From the NCBI GenBank assembly GCA_017617235.1, contig JAFZWQ010000044.1:1-58851 (forward strand): a stretch of 58,851 bases of DNA. The letters run 5' to 3'. Below the pieces are notes generated by a model. That model did not search any database. It was not told the origin of the DNA and saw only the letters and a program-made list of their open reading frames with translations. This DNA comes from Bacteroidaceae bacterium (GTDB lineage Bacteria > Bacteroidota > Bacteroidia > Bacteroidales > Bacteroidaceae). Below are positions 15,493 through 24,783 of this stretch, piece after piece; within the stretch, counting starts at the first letter, position 1, and each line of letters opens with the position of its first letter. The translations under genes were made by a program, and so were the position numbers.

Positions 15493-18054
15493 TTAGGCAA
15501 ATTCTACAACGGTGATTCCTGCACCACCGAATTGTATGTGTTCATCGCGTGCATTGGATACCTGTGGCACAGTGCCCAAATATTGACGGATGAGCTGTCG
15601 CAGGATACCGTTACCCGTACCGTGTAGAATGCGTACGCGAGGTGCTCCCACCAGAATGGCATCGTCGATGAAACGGGTGATAGTTTGCAGAGCCTCGTCG
15701 CCACGTTGTCCGCGTACATCGATTTCCGGACGGAAGTTCAGTTGCGTTTTGTGCATCTGGTCCAATGTCTGGCGGCTGATGTATGTGGTAGCAGTTACGG
15801 CAGGTTGCTGTTTAATGGGCCCGTCGGCAGGTTCCAACATATCCAAGGGCAGGGTGGTTCGGATGGAACCGAACAGTACGGTGCACTTCTTGCCCTTGAT
15901 CGTTTCCAGCGTACCTGTGGTACTCTGTCCTTTTATGCGTACAGGGCTACCTTCGGTCCATTGCTTTTGGGGCGTGGGTTTGGGCTGTTGCTCTGCTGCA
16001 GTTTGGTTTCCGCTGTTCTTTTCGCTACGTTCGCGTTTGCGCTGTTCCTGACGCTGTTTGCGGGCCAGAATCTGTTGCATCTTGCGTTCGATAGCTGCAT
16101 CTTTCTCCAAATCTTCCTCGCTGAGTGCTGTGCGGAAGGTGTCGAGTTCCTGACGCACCTCGCGTGTGCGTTCCTTTTCTGCTTGCGACTCGCGGATTTC
16201 GCGGATAGTGTTCTCTACCATAGCGTTGCTCTGGTTCAACAGTTCGGTTGCCTGTTGGCGGGCAGAGGCAATGATTTCCTTACGTTTGTGCTGCAGTTCG
16301 GCGATTTCTTCCTCGTAACGGGCTAGCGTCTTCTCCATATCCTTTTCGCGTTGGTGGATGGTCTGACGCTTTCCTTCCCAGTAACGTTTGTCGCGTACGA
16401 TGTCCAGCAGATAACGGTCGGCATTCACATAGTCCTGTCCCACGATTTCCGAAGCGTCGGTAATTACCTGTTCGGGGATTCCAATCTTACGTGCAATCTC
16501 GATGGCAAAACTGCTGCCTGGGTGTCCGATTTCCAGCTGGAACAGGGCCTGCATCTGCTGACGGTCGTAGAGCATGGAACCATTGACAACCCCCTCGTGA
16601 TTGTCGGCAAAATGTTTCAGGTTCTGGTAGTGGGTGGTGATGACGGCATAGGTGCGACGTTCCACGAACTGGCGCAGCATAGCTTCTGCCAGTGCACCAC
16701 CGATGGTGGGTTCCGTTCCTCCGCCAAACTCGTCGATGAGCAGTAGCGAACTGTCGGAACACTCCTTCATCATCTGCTTCATATTCAGCAGGTGCGAACT
16801 GTAGGTGGACAAATCGTCGGCAATGCTTTGTTCGTCACCAATGTCAATAAAGATTGCGCTGAACAGACCCACACGCGAGTTCTCGCCCACAGGAATGGGC
16901 AGGGCGCATTGAAGCATGTATTGGAGCAAGCCTACGGTCTTCAGGCAGACACTCTTTCCACCAGCATTAGGACCGCTGATGATGAGGATACGGTCTTTGG
17001 GCGTCAGTTCGACATCCAGAGGAACCACCTTCTTTTGATGGCGACGCAACTTGAGTTCGAGCAACGGATGACGGGCCTGTGTCCAGTCGATGAGGGGATA
17101 GTTCTTCAACTGGGGCGTGATGCCGCCAATCTGTTGTCCCAAACGATATTTTGCCAGCGCTAATTCTACATCTGCCAGGAATTCGAAAGCGCGAAGCAAT
17201 TCGGGCACATTGGGGCGCAGCGTGTCGGCAAAGGTCTGCAGGATGCGGATGATTTCTCGTTTCTCCTCGGCTTCCAATTCGCGCAGGTTATTGTTGGCCT
17301 CGACAACAGCAGCAGGTTCAATGAAAATGGTCTTACCCGTTGCACTTTCCCCATGAACGATACCGCGAATGCGGCGTTTCAGGGCAGGTGCCACAGGTAT
17401 TACCAAACGTCCGTCGCGAATGGCGGGCATCACGCTGTTTTCTATCAGACCTTCTTTCTTGGCACTTTCCAGAATACTGTTCAGCGTGCGGCTGACGCTA
17501 CCCTCGGTACGGTGTAGTTCGCGACGTATGCGCATCAATTCAGGACTGGCGGTATCTTTGACGTGTCCGTATTTATCCAGTATATTCTCGATTTGACGAG
17601 TTACGCCGTTGAAAGTGAATACGCCTTCGGATAGTTTGTCCAGAGCCTTATAAGGTGAATCCTCGGCACGGATGACTTCTATCCACGAATGCAGGGTGTC
17701 GAGTGCACGCTTCAGTTCCCATAGGTCGTTCTCTTCCATATAGACACCTTCGACACGAAGACGGCGAACGGGGAGACGCAGGTCGAAGAAATCCTCGCCG
17801 GGCAACTGCAGTTCTGTATCTAGAATCTGGCGAATTTCATCGACCACATTCAGTTGGAACTGTATCTGTTCGGCATCGGTTTGGAAAGACAGTGCCTCGA
17901 CACGTTCCGTACCCAGTTTGCTGATGCAATGGCCTTTCAGCAAAGTACGTATTTCGTCGAATCCTATCTTCTTCTCAATTGCGGCCCCACCTCCATTCCC
18001 CTCCCGGGGGAGGGGCGTGGATTGTTTTGTTGTTTGTTGTATATCGTTGTTCAT
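15493..18054 (-). CDS. mutS2: Endonuclease MutS2
   Basis: At 853 residues this has the expected length. The core begins at EKKIGFDEIRTLLKG. The ATPase has Walker A ISGPNAGGKSVCLKT (about residue 358), DEQSIADDLSTYSSHL, and LLLIDEFGGGTEP. A long coiled coil and linker lead to a C-terminal Smr nuclease domain (IDVRGQRGDEAL, then RILHGTGNGILR). In known relatives MutS2 limits recombination or rescues collided ribosomes. Residues about 12-25 (STPLPREGNGGGAA) are encoded by one arm of the GC-rich inverted repeat, so the original N-terminus seems replaced. The start overlaps the DUF559 stop by 1 nt (TAATG). Confidence 0.93.
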   Translation of the reverse strand: MNNDIQQTTKQSTPLPREGNGGGAAIEKKIGFDEIRTLLKGHCISKLGTERVEALSFQTDAEQIQFQLNVVDEIRQILDTELQLPGEDFFDLRLPVRRLRVEGVYMEENDLWELKRALDTLHSWIEVIRAEDSPYKALDKLSEGVFTFNGVTRQIENILDKYGHVKDTASPELMRIRRELHRTEGSVSRTLNSILESAKKEGLIENSVMPAIRDGRLVIPVAPALKRRIRGIVHGESATGKTIFIEPAAVVEANNNLRELEAEEKREIIRILQTFADTLRPNVPELLRAFEFLADVELALAKYRLGQQIGGITPQLKNYPLIDWTQARHPLLELKLRRHQKKVVPLDVELTPKDRILIISGPNAGGKSVCLKTVGLLQYMLQCALPIPVGENSRVGLFSAIFIDIGDEQSIADDLSTYSSHLLNMKQMMKECSDSSLLLIDEFGGGTEPTIGGALAEAMLRQFVERRTYAVITTHYQNLKHFADNHEGVVNGSMLYDRQQMQALFQLEIGHPGSSFAIEIARKIGIPEQVITDASEIVGQDYVNADRYLLDIVRDKRYWEGKRQTIHQREKDMEKTLARYEEEIAELQHKRKEIIASARQQATELLNQSNAMVENTIREIRESQAEKERTREVRQELDTFRTALSEEDLEKDAAIERKMQQILARKQRQEQRKRERSEKNSGNQTAAEQQPKPTPQKQWTEGSPVRIKGQSTTGTLETIKGKKCTVLFGSIRTTLPLDMLEPADGPIKQQPAVTATTYISRQTLDQMHKTQLNFRPEIDVRGQRGDEALQTITRFIDDAILVGAPRVRILHGTGNGILRQLIRQYLGTVPQVSNARDEHIQFGGAGITVVEFA

Positions 18055-18479
18055 TATTCTAGTTCATTATATATTTTGTTTAGCACATTCTCGATGTCAT
18101 GTAATATTGCATTATTGTCGAATCGAATAACATGAAATCCCATTTGAGATAGTGCTATAGAACGGTCGAAATCGCTCTCTATTTGTTCTTCTTCATAGTG
18201 ATATTTCCCATCAACCTCTATTATCAGATGTTTTTCCAAGCATACAAAATCCGCAATGTAATCACCAATAATGTGTTGTCGGTTGAACTTTACTCCTAAT
18301 TGGCTGTTACGGATGTGGTACCACAAATGTGCTTCAGCTTCTGTTGGGAATTGCCTGTTTTTCTCTGCTCGTTCCTTCAATAGTGCATATCTGTCGGGCG
18401 ATGCGGTTCTGTATGTGAAGTCTTTCATCCTTCGGTCGTATATACTCCCTTCCCTCGGGAAGGGTTGGGGGATGGGGCT
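17982..18479 (-). mobile_element. Inverted-repeat element carrying a DUF559 nuclease gene (putative)
   Basis: The arm at 17982-18020 (GGCCCCACCTCC, then CCCCTCCCGGGGGAGGGGCG) and the inverted arm at 18437-18479 (GTATATAC, then CTTCCCTCGGGAAGGG and GGGGATGGGGC on the plus strand) flank a single gene, DUF559 (18054-18428). The arms match the ends of the short elements at 6372-6515 and 26709-26843, including the GTATATAC motif just inside the arm. The gene's ATG lies about 13 nt inside that motif. No target duplication was seen. Mobility is inferred. Confidence 0.5.
18054..18428 (-). CDS. DUF559 domain protein (Vsr/PD-(D/E)xK-like nuclease fold)
   Basis: The 124-residue protein reads as a complete DUF559 member. 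An N-terminal Arg-rich segment (KERAEKNRQFPTEAEAHLWY) precedes LGVKFNRQHIIGDYIADFVC and LIIEVDGKYHYEEEQIESD. Asp in YIADFV and Glu/Asp in IIEVDG match the catalytic pattern of very-short-patch-repair-like nucleases. It ends with FHVIRFDNNAIL and a helix. It is flanked by inverted GC-rich repeats and overlaps the mutS2 start by 1 nt. The natural role of DUF559 proteins is not settled. Here the flanking repeats suggest a role in element maintenance or spread. Confidence 0.85.
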   Translation of the reverse strand: MKDFTYRTASPDRYALLKERAEKNRQFPTEAEAHLWYHIRNSQLGVKFNRQHIIGDYIADFVCLEKHLIIEVDGKYHYEEEQIESDFDRSIALSQMGFHVIRFDNNAILHDIENVLNKIYNELE

Positions 18480-20915
18480 TTATAGATTTTTTTCGGGATA
18501 TAGGGTGTTCCACCAAGTGGGGTCGTCCTTAAGCCAACGCTCGAACCATGCGTAGATGGTGTTTTGCCACTTGATGCGTTTTGAATAGTCGAGTATGTGA
18601 TGATTTTGTCCCTTTACGGTAACGAAGGCCGTTTCGCGACCCAGTATCTTCAGCGCTGTAAAGAGCTGGATACTCTCGTTGATGGGCACGTTCGTATCGT
18701 CCGAGCCGTGCATGAACAGGATGGGTGTGTGGATGCGGTCGGCCAGGGTGAGTGGAGAGTGATCCGTGAAGAGTTCCTTGTTGTTCCAAGGGTAACTGTT
18801 GGCAGCCGATATGGCGCTGTAGGAATAGCCCCAATAACCGTAACCCCAATAGCTGGTTGGGTCGCTAATACCCGCATGACTCATGGCAGCGGCAAAGATG
18901 TCGGTCTGGGTCTGCAGGTACTGGGTCATGAAGCCTCCATACGAGGCACCCAGACAGCCAATCTTCTTGTCGTTCACAAAGGGGTGTTCCTTACAGAACT
19001 GCTTTGTGCCCTGGATGATGTCATCTGCTGTGTAGTCGCCATAGGCGTTCACGTGGCGTGCGGCAAATTCCTGACCGAATCCCGTACAACCAGAAGGCTG
19101 GATTACATATACCACATAGCCCATTGCGGCCCATCCGTGATAGGAATAATAGCTGTCGAGATAGCGTCCCACAGGCGAGCATCCGCCATAGTAGTAAACC
19201 AGCATGGGATATTTCTTCGATGGGTCGAAATGGGGGGGCAGATAATAGCGTCCGTAGATGGTGTCGCCACGTTCTGCACGGAAGTTCCAGTCGCCGAACT
19301 CACCCAGTTCGATGTTCTTCATGCGAACGGCATCGAGGTCCTCGACCAGGGTCTCACGGTTCTTCTTCAGGTCATAGACGTATAGACGGTCGCTGTTGGA
19401 ATGTCCCTGTCCATAGTAGGTGAGTATGGGTTTTTCGTTGGCAATGTCGAAGCGCATGACGAAACGTTCCGTAAGGTTTAGCATTTCGCTCTTTCCCGTT
19501 TGTGGATTGATGCGGAAGATGTCCTGATTGTCACGGTTCTCGCACAGGGCGTATATCATGCCGTCGACTTTCGACCATTCCCAATTCTTGATGCAGGGAT
19601 AGAAGTCAGCCGTCAGCGGTGTCACCTTCTTGGTGTCCAAATCCATGCGATAAAGACCCATATGAATCATACTTGGTGTCATTCCCTTTGGCACGCGGTT
19701 GCCAATTCCGTCAAATGCTTCAGGACTTCCCTCGAATACGATACACTTATCATCGGGACTCCATTGTCCGGAACCTGCAAAACCTTCGTGAGCAAAGAGC
19801 GTGTCGACCTGCATCGTGGTAAGGTCGATGATGACTGCCGTTGTGAAAGTGAAGGGACGACGTGTGATGTCGTTTTCATAGATGTGCAGCAGCATGCGCT
19901 TTTGGTCGTGCGAGGGTATTCCCGATACGTTGTGCTGACCCAGGGTCAGTGTCTGGATGCGTCCTGTGGACAGGTCCATGAGTCTCAGGTTCGAACGGTT
20001 ACGCCAACCGGGTTGTCTGTCGTCGGGTACCAGTGTTTGAAACACTTCGGCATCCTCCTTCGGACCGTCTGTCGATTTATAGATGAGCATCTGTTTCTCA
20101 CCTGGCAGGAAAGTGCCCGATTGGTTCTGCAAGTCGTTGAACAGCACCTCGCGTTTGCCCGTCAGGGCATCCACCTTCTCGTACAGCGTAGTCATATCGC
20201 TCAGCGTGCTGGCAGAAATATAGAGATGTCCGGCAGAGGTCCATTGACGGAAATCAGTTACCGTTTTCCGTTCGCCTGTCTGCAGGTCGATAAGGTATTT
20301 GGTCCAATCGGTTTTTGCATCGTTCTTCGTTACATATTTGTCCTCGACCAGAAAACGTCCGTCGGGACTGATGGAAATGCCGCCCATGCGTTCACCATAC
20401 ATCAGGGTTCGCAGCGTGTAGGGCTCCTTGCCAGTGGGATTCACCTGGATGGCTTGCTTGCTTTCGACGCATACATTCAGTGTGTCGGCTTTATCGGCTT
20501 CCTGACGAATCTTCAGCACAATGTCGTGGCGACCAGGCACCAAGTCCTTGTCGGCACCTTGTTCTCCGTCGATGTAAACCTGGAAGGTCTTGGGGCCGTT
20601 GACCTTGATGCTTACTTTGGCAAAACTTTCGTTCTGTAGGGTGAAACCTGCCAGTCGAACGGCATCGGTCTCTTGTGCTGCCAATACGGAATCCTCGGTC
20701 TCCGTACCATTTTTCCAAGCCAGTGGACTTACGGAGTTGTCCATCAAGTCCTGTTTCAGATCCCAGGCTTTCCCGTTTACGTCAGTAGTGTCTGTCATGA
20801 ACGGACGACTGATGGCAAAGGGCTGCGAGATGCGCAGCCGCGTTACTTTAGTGGTTTCTGCATTCGACAGGCTACAAACTGTTAGCATAGCTGCCAATAA
20901 ATAAAATCGTTTCAT
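18480..20915 (-). CDS. Exported S9 (dipeptidyl peptidase IV / prolyl oligopeptidase) family peptidase
   Basis: This 811-residue protein has a signal peptide (MKRFYLLAAMLTVCSLSNAE). An N-terminal beta-propeller-like region of repeated WD-type strands is followed by a C-terminal alpha/beta hydrolase. The nucleophile Ser is in GCLGASYGGFMTQYL, the Asp in LFMHGSDDTNVP, and the His in KGQNHHI. The preceding YYYGGCSPVGR and GWAAMGYVVYVIQPSG are typical of S9 peptidases. It probably trims Pro-containing or other short peptides in the periplasm. It is encoded between the relA-like gene and the DUF559 element, all on the minus strand, with a 51-nt gap to DUF559. Confidence 0.92.
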   Translation of the reverse strand: MKRFYLLAAMLTVCSLSNAETTKVTRLRISQPFAISRPFMTDTTDVNGKAWDLKQDLMDNSVSPLAWKNGTETEDSVLAAQETDAVRLAGFTLQNESFAKVSIKVNGPKTFQVYIDGEQGADKDLVPGRHDIVLKIRQEADKADTLNVCVESKQAIQVNPTGKEPYTLRTLMYGERMGGISISPDGRFLVEDKYVTKNDAKTDWTKYLIDLQTGERKTVTDFRQWTSAGHLYISASTLSDMTTLYEKVDALTGKREVLFNDLQNQSGTFLPGEKQMLIYKSTDGPKEDAEVFQTLVPDDRQPGWRNRSNLRLMDLSTGRIQTLTLGQHNVSGIPSHDQKRMLLHIYENDITRRPFTFTTAVIIDLTTMQVDTLFAHEGFAGSGQWSPDDKCIVFEGSPEAFDGIGNRVPKGMTPSMIHMGLYRMDLDTKKVTPLTADFYPCIKNWEWSKVDGMIYALCENRDNQDIFRINPQTGKSEMLNLTERFVMRFDIANEKPILTYYGQGHSNSDRLYVYDLKKNRETLVEDLDAVRMKNIELGEFGDWNFRAERGDTIYGRYYLPPHFDPSKKYPMLVYYYGGCSPVGRYLDSYYSYHGWAAMGYVVYVIQPSGCTGFGQEFAARHVNAYGDYTADDIIQGTKQFCKEHPFVNDKKIGCLGASYGGFMTQYLQTQTDIFAAAMSHAGISDPTSYWGYGYWGYSYSAISAANSYPWNNKELFTDHSPLTLADRIHTPILFMHGSDDTNVPINESIQLFTALKILGRETAFVTVKGQNHHILDYSKRIKWQNTIYAWFERWLKDDPTWWNTLYPEKNL

Positions 20916-20947
20916 ATCTCTTATTTTTATTGTTTATTCCTATTTAT

Positions 20948-22894
20948 TTATACGCGAGTAACATTCTTTACCCCCTTGATGGTCTTGAGTTTTCGGATGA
21001 GGCCATTCAGACGGTCGGTATCCTCGAGCATTACCGTCAGGTGACCAGAGAACAGTCCGTCGTGGGAATCGATATTGATACTACGCATCAGCATCTTCTC
21101 CTCCTTCGAGATTACAGAGGTGATGTTGTTCACAATTCCCATATCGTCCTGACCCACGATGTGGAGTGTAATGCTGTATTGGTTGCCGTGTTTCGAGGCC
21201 CAGCGAGCCTTTACGAAACGATAGGGAGCACGTTCGCGCATGGCCTGGGCATTGGGACAATCCGTACGATGAATCTTGATGCCTCCTGTGGCTGATACAA
21301 AACCGAATACCTCGTCACCGTAGATGGGGCGACAGCATTTTGCCAACTGGAAGTCGATGCCTTTCAGGTTCTGGTCGATAACTAACACGTCGCTATGTCC
21401 GTGGGTCTTTTCGTTTTCCGTTTCCTGCTGCATGACGAAGTCGCTGGCAGAACGGGTTACCACCTCGTCCTCGCCTCGTTCGTGACGTTGTTGTGCCTGA
21501 TAGGCCTCCAGAACCTGGTTCACATCCTGCCGTTCTTCGGCAATGGCGCGATAGAAATCCGTAACCACCTTGTAGCCCAGTCGCTTGATGGTGTGCATGA
21601 GGGTGGCTTCGCTGTATTCCACCTTGCGGTTCTTCATCTTGCGTTCCAACAATTCGCGGGCCAGGGTGATACGTCCGGCTTCGGCTTCCTTCAGGCTTTG
21701 GCGTATCTTGGCACGTGCACGACTGGTGGTGGCAATACCCAGCCAGTCTTGCTTGGGCGATTGGTTGTTCGACGTGTGAATCTCTACATGGTCTCCACTT
21801 TGCAGCTTTTGTTTCAGGGTTACATGCCGTTCTCCGATACGTCCGCCCGTACAGTGGTTTCCCACTTGGGTGTGAATGGCGTAGGCAAAGTCGAGTAGGG
21901 TAGCTCCCATGGGCAAACGGAACAGGTCGCCACGGGGGGTGAAGACAAACACCTCGTCCTCCACCAATCCCGTTACAGGCTCCTTGTCTCCTGTTTCCAA
22001 AGCTGTTCGGATGTTTGCCATCCAAGCCTCAATGCCTCCTTCGGTACTCTTGATCCCTTTATAACGCCAATGGGCAGCCAAACCGTGTTCGGCTATATCG
22101 TCCATGCGTTCTGTGCGGATTTGTACCTCCACCCACTTTTCGTCTGGTCCCTTTACGGTGATGTGCAAACTTTCGTAACCATTTGCTTTGGGTTTGCTGA
22201 GCCAGTCGCGCATACGTTTGGGATTCGACTGGTACATATCTGTAATGATGGAGAACACCTGCCAGCAATCGGCATGCTCGCGTTCTGCGGGGGAATCCAG
22301 GATGATGCGTAGGGCAAACAGGTCGAACACCCCATCCACATCGACATGTTGCTTCTGCATCTTCTGCCAGATGGAGTGGATGCTCTTCGTGCGTTGCTTG
22401 ATGTGGTACTTCAATGGGGTCTGATGCAGACGCTCCTCGATGGTTTCCACAAAGCGAGCAATGTAGGCATCACGTTCACGCTTTTTCTGGTTTAGTTCGT
22501 GGGCAATGTGGTAATAGACATCGTGTTCGGAGAATTTCAGACTAAGGTCCTCCAACTCTGTCTTCACCTGATAGAGTCCCAGTTTGTGTGCCAAAGGGGC
22601 ATACAGGTTGGCTGCCTCTTCGACCAAAGTGGTATTGGGCTGTTCGGTATCGTATCGACGCATCGCAATCAGACTACGTGCTATCATCAATAGTATGATG
22701 CGCATGTCGGCAGCTGTGGTGATGAATAGGGATTGGAAGTTCTCGGTGCCAATAGCGGCACGGGGAACGCTGTTCAGCAAATCTGTCAGTTGCTGTGCTC
22801 CCGTCTCCATTCTCTCCTTATCGGCAAACATGGCTTCGTACTCTTGTTCGCCGCCTACCATTGTGGCTAATAGTCCACGTATTTCTTCGTCCAT
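20948..22894 (-). CDS. RelA/SpoT-family (p)ppGpp synthetase, hydrolase domain degenerate
   Basis: This 648-residue protein begins with a shortened HD-like region that lacks the HDxxED metal site; IARSLIAMRR stands where active enzymes have LADRLHNMRT. The synthetase domain is intact: RTKSIHSIWQKM, DLFALRIIL, KPKANGYESLHITV and VEVQIRTERMDDIAEHG. A TGS domain (FVFTPRGDLFRLPMGATLLD), a basic helical region and a C-terminal ACT domain (YSITLHIVGQDDMGIVNNIT) follow. It therefore probably makes (p)ppGpp but does not degrade it. The short N-terminus is unlikely to be a start-site error because a TAACTTTG -7 box on the minus strand lies at 22921-22928. Confidence 0.9.
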   Translation of the reverse strand: MDEEIRGLLATMVGGEQEYEAMFADKERMETGAQQLTDLLNSVPRAAIGTENFQSLFITTAADMRIILLMIARSLIAMRRYDTEQPNTTLVEEAANLYAPLAHKLGLYQVKTELEDLSLKFSEHDVYYHIAHELNQKKRERDAYIARFVETIEERLHQTPLKYHIKQRTKSIHSIWQKMQKQHVDVDGVFDLFALRIILDSPAEREHADCWQVFSIITDMYQSNPKRMRDWLSKPKANGYESLHITVKGPDEKWVEVQIRTERMDDIAEHGLAAHWRYKGIKSTEGGIEAWMANIRTALETGDKEPVTGLVEDEVFVFTPRGDLFRLPMGATLLDFAYAIHTQVGNHCTGGRIGERHVTLKQKLQSGDHVEIHTSNNQSPKQDWLGIATTSRARAKIRQSLKEAEAGRITLARELLERKMKNRKVEYSEATLMHTIKRLGYKVVTDFYRAIAEERQDVNQVLEAYQAQQRHERGEDEVVTRSASDFVMQQETENEKTHGHSDVLVIDQNLKGIDFQLAKCCRPIYGDEVFGFVSATGGIKIHRTDCPNAQAMRERAPYRFVKARWASKHGNQYSITLHIVGQDDMGIVNNITSVISKEEKMLMRSINIDSHDGLFSGHLTVMLEDTDRLNGLIRKLKTIKGVKNVTRV

Positions 22895-22920
22895 TTTGTT
22901 CTAATGTCGATTGAGTTGTA

Positions 22921-22980
22921 CAAAGTTACGAATAATTTTCGTAATTCTGATTTGTAATTCACTTTTTATGCTTACCTTTG
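22921..22980. promoter_or_regulatory. Divergent promoters of the RSH gene and the DUF4301 gene
   Basis: On the plus strand, TTTG at 22951-22954, 18 nt, and TACCTTTG at 22973-22980 lead to the DUF4301 ATG at 23006. On the minus strand, TAACTTTG (22928-22921) leads to the RSH gene; its -33 box is not clear. Confidence 0.65.
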
Positions 22981-23005
22981 CGATACTTAACAATAATTTA
23001 CGCGT

Positions 23006-24523
23006 ATGTTAACAGCAGCAGACAAAGCTCAGCTTAGTGCCAAGGGCATCAGCGAGGCGCAAATCGAACAACAGTTGAAGGATTTTCAAACTGGATTCCC
23101 ATTCCTGAAATTGGCTGGTGCCGCCGCTATCGGCAAGGGCATCTTGGCCATCGATGCGGATGAGCAGAAAAAGTGTATCAAGGCTTGGGACGACTACAAA
23201 GCCGAGGGACACCACATTACAAAATTTGTGCCTGCATCGGGAGCTGCAAGTCGTATGTTCAAGGATATGTTCGAGTTCCTGGATGCCGATTACGATGTGC
23301 CCACCACGAAAGCAGAAAAACAATATTTCGAAGGTATTCACGAATTTGCCTTCTTCCAGGCATTGGACGATGCGTGCGAGGTTTGCGAAGGAAAGGGTGT
23401 GGATGCGCTGATTGACGAAGGCGATTACAAGGCTGTTGTTCGTTGTATGCTCAGCGAGGAAGGTTTGAATTATGGTCAGTTGCCCAAGGGCTTGCTCCAG
23501 TTCCATGCCTACGAAGAGGAAGTTCGTACTCCACTCGAGGAGCATTTGGTGGAGGCAGCCCTTTATGCCCAGTCGCGTGGCGAAGCCGATGTGCATTTCA
23601 CCGTCAGCACGGAACATCGTGAACTCTTCGAGGAGCTGGTAGAACGCATCCTGCCTGATTACGAACAGCGTTTCGGTATCCGTTATCACGTTAGCTTCAG
23701 CGAACAGAAGCCTTCGACAGATACCGTTGCTGCCAATATGGATAATACCCCCTTCCGCACAGAAGACGGCAAGTTGCTGTTCCGTCCGGGCGGACACGGA
23801 GCCTTGATTCAGAATTTGGGTGATTTGGAGAGTGATGTGGTGTTCGTGAAGAACATCGACAATGTGGTGCCTGATGGCTTGAAACCTGTAACGGTAACCT
23901 GGAAACAGGTGATAGCCGGTGTGCTGGTAAAGGCCCAGCAACAGGCTTTCGATTATCTGCGTCTGCTGGATACGGGCAACTATAGTCATGCACAGATTGA
24001 AGAGATGATTCGCTTCGTACGCCACGAACTCTGCACCGATGTTCCAGGCCTGAAGGATTTGGAGGATGCAGAACTTGTAACCTTCCTGCGTGGCAAACTG
24101 AATCGCCCCTTCCGTGTTTGCGGTGTGGTAAAGAATGTGGGCGAACCGGGTGGTGGCCCGTTCCTGGCTTATAATCCCGACGGCTCTATCTCGTTGCAGA
24201 TTCTGGAAAGCAGTCAGATAGACAAAAACAACCCCGAATACGTGAAGATGTTCACAGAAGGTACTCACTTCAATCCCGTGGACCTCGTTTGCGGTATTCG
24301 TAACTACAAGGGCGAGAAGTTCGACCTGCCGAAGTATGTAGACCCCGCTACAGGATTCATTTCATACAAGAGCAAGAACGGTAAGGAACTGAAAGCGCTG
24401 GAGTTGCCTGGCCTGTGGAATGGTGCCATGAGTAATTGGAACACCATATTCGTGGAAGTGCCTCTGGAGACCTTTAACCCGGTGAAGACCGTGAACGATT
24501 TGCTCCGTCCGGAACACCAGTAA
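23006..24523 (+). CDS. DUF4301 family protein
   Basis: This 505-residue cytoplasmic protein carries the DUF4301 signature near the N-terminus: FVPASGAASRMFKDMFEFLD at about residues 75-94, similar to the GxGxR nucleotide loop of sugar nucleotidyltransferases. FRPGGHGALIQNLGDLESDVVF follows in the middle, then VVKNVGEPGGGPF and FTEGTHFNPVDLVCG. The nucleotidyltransferase-like fold is inferred from that loop; the natural reaction is not established. It has its own promoter and is followed by a terminator. Conserved through Bacteroidetes as far as I know. Confidence 0.88.
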   Translation: MLTAADKAQLSAKGISEAQIEQQLKDFQTGFPFLKLAGAAAIGKGILAIDADEQKKCIKAWDDYKAEGHHITKFVPASGAASRMFKDMFEFLDADYDVPTTKAEKQYFEGIHEFAFFQALDDACEVCEGKGVDALIDEGDYKAVVRCMLSEEGLNYGQLPKGLLQFHAYEEEVRTPLEEHLVEAALYAQSRGEADVHFTVSTEHRELFEELVERILPDYEQRFGIRYHVSFSEQKPSTDTVAANMDNTPFRTEDGKLLFRPGGHGALIQNLGDLESDVVFVKNIDNVVPDGLKPVTVTWKQVIAGVLVKAQQQAFDYLRLLDTGNYSHAQIEEMIRFVRHELCTDVPGLKDLEDAELVTFLRGKLNRPFRVCGVVKNVGEPGGGPFLAYNPDGSISLQILESSQIDKNNPEYVKMFTEGTHFNPVDLVCGIRNYKGEKFDLPKYVDPATGFISYKSKNGKELKALELPGLWNGAMSNWNTIFVEVPLETFNPVKTVNDLLRPEHQ

Positions 24524-24545
24524 GTTACATTCCCATAAAGATGTG

Positions 24546-24582
24546 TGCACACGTGTCCCAAAGGGTGCGTGTGCATTTTTTA
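24546..24582 (+). terminator. Terminator of the DUF4301 gene
   Basis: TGCACACG at 24546-24553 pairs with CGTGTGCA at 24568-24575, followed by a run of six T. The T run overlaps the end of the convergent 67-residue gene. Confidence 0.8.
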
Positions 24583-24783
24583 TTTCATGCGACGGGAAAG
24601 CAACTGACGGAAGTTTTCCAGTTGTTCCAAAAAGGACGTTTCGTTAAGATCAGGATGATATTTAGCCAGATATTCTTTGAATGCCTCGATGGCATGCATT
24701 GCCCCCATGGCCTTACCTGCTTTCAGTCCACTTTGGTAAGGTGTGTGGGGTAGTAATGCTCTGTTGAAATTACCGTCACTCAT
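24580..24783 (-). CDS. Small hypothetical protein, last gene of the ytxH operon
   Basis: This soluble 67-residue protein (e.g. YQSGLKAGKAMGAMHAIEAF, ending LLSRRMK) has no membrane segment. Its ATG overlaps the stop of the preceding membrane protein by 4 nt (ATGA), which strongly suggests translational coupling. It is not recognised as a named family. It is the third gene of a three-gene minus-strand operon. Confidence 0.75.
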   Translation of the reverse strand: MSDGNFNRALLPHTPYQSGLKAGKAMGAMHAIEAFKEYLAKYHPDLNETSFLEQLENFRQLLSRRMK

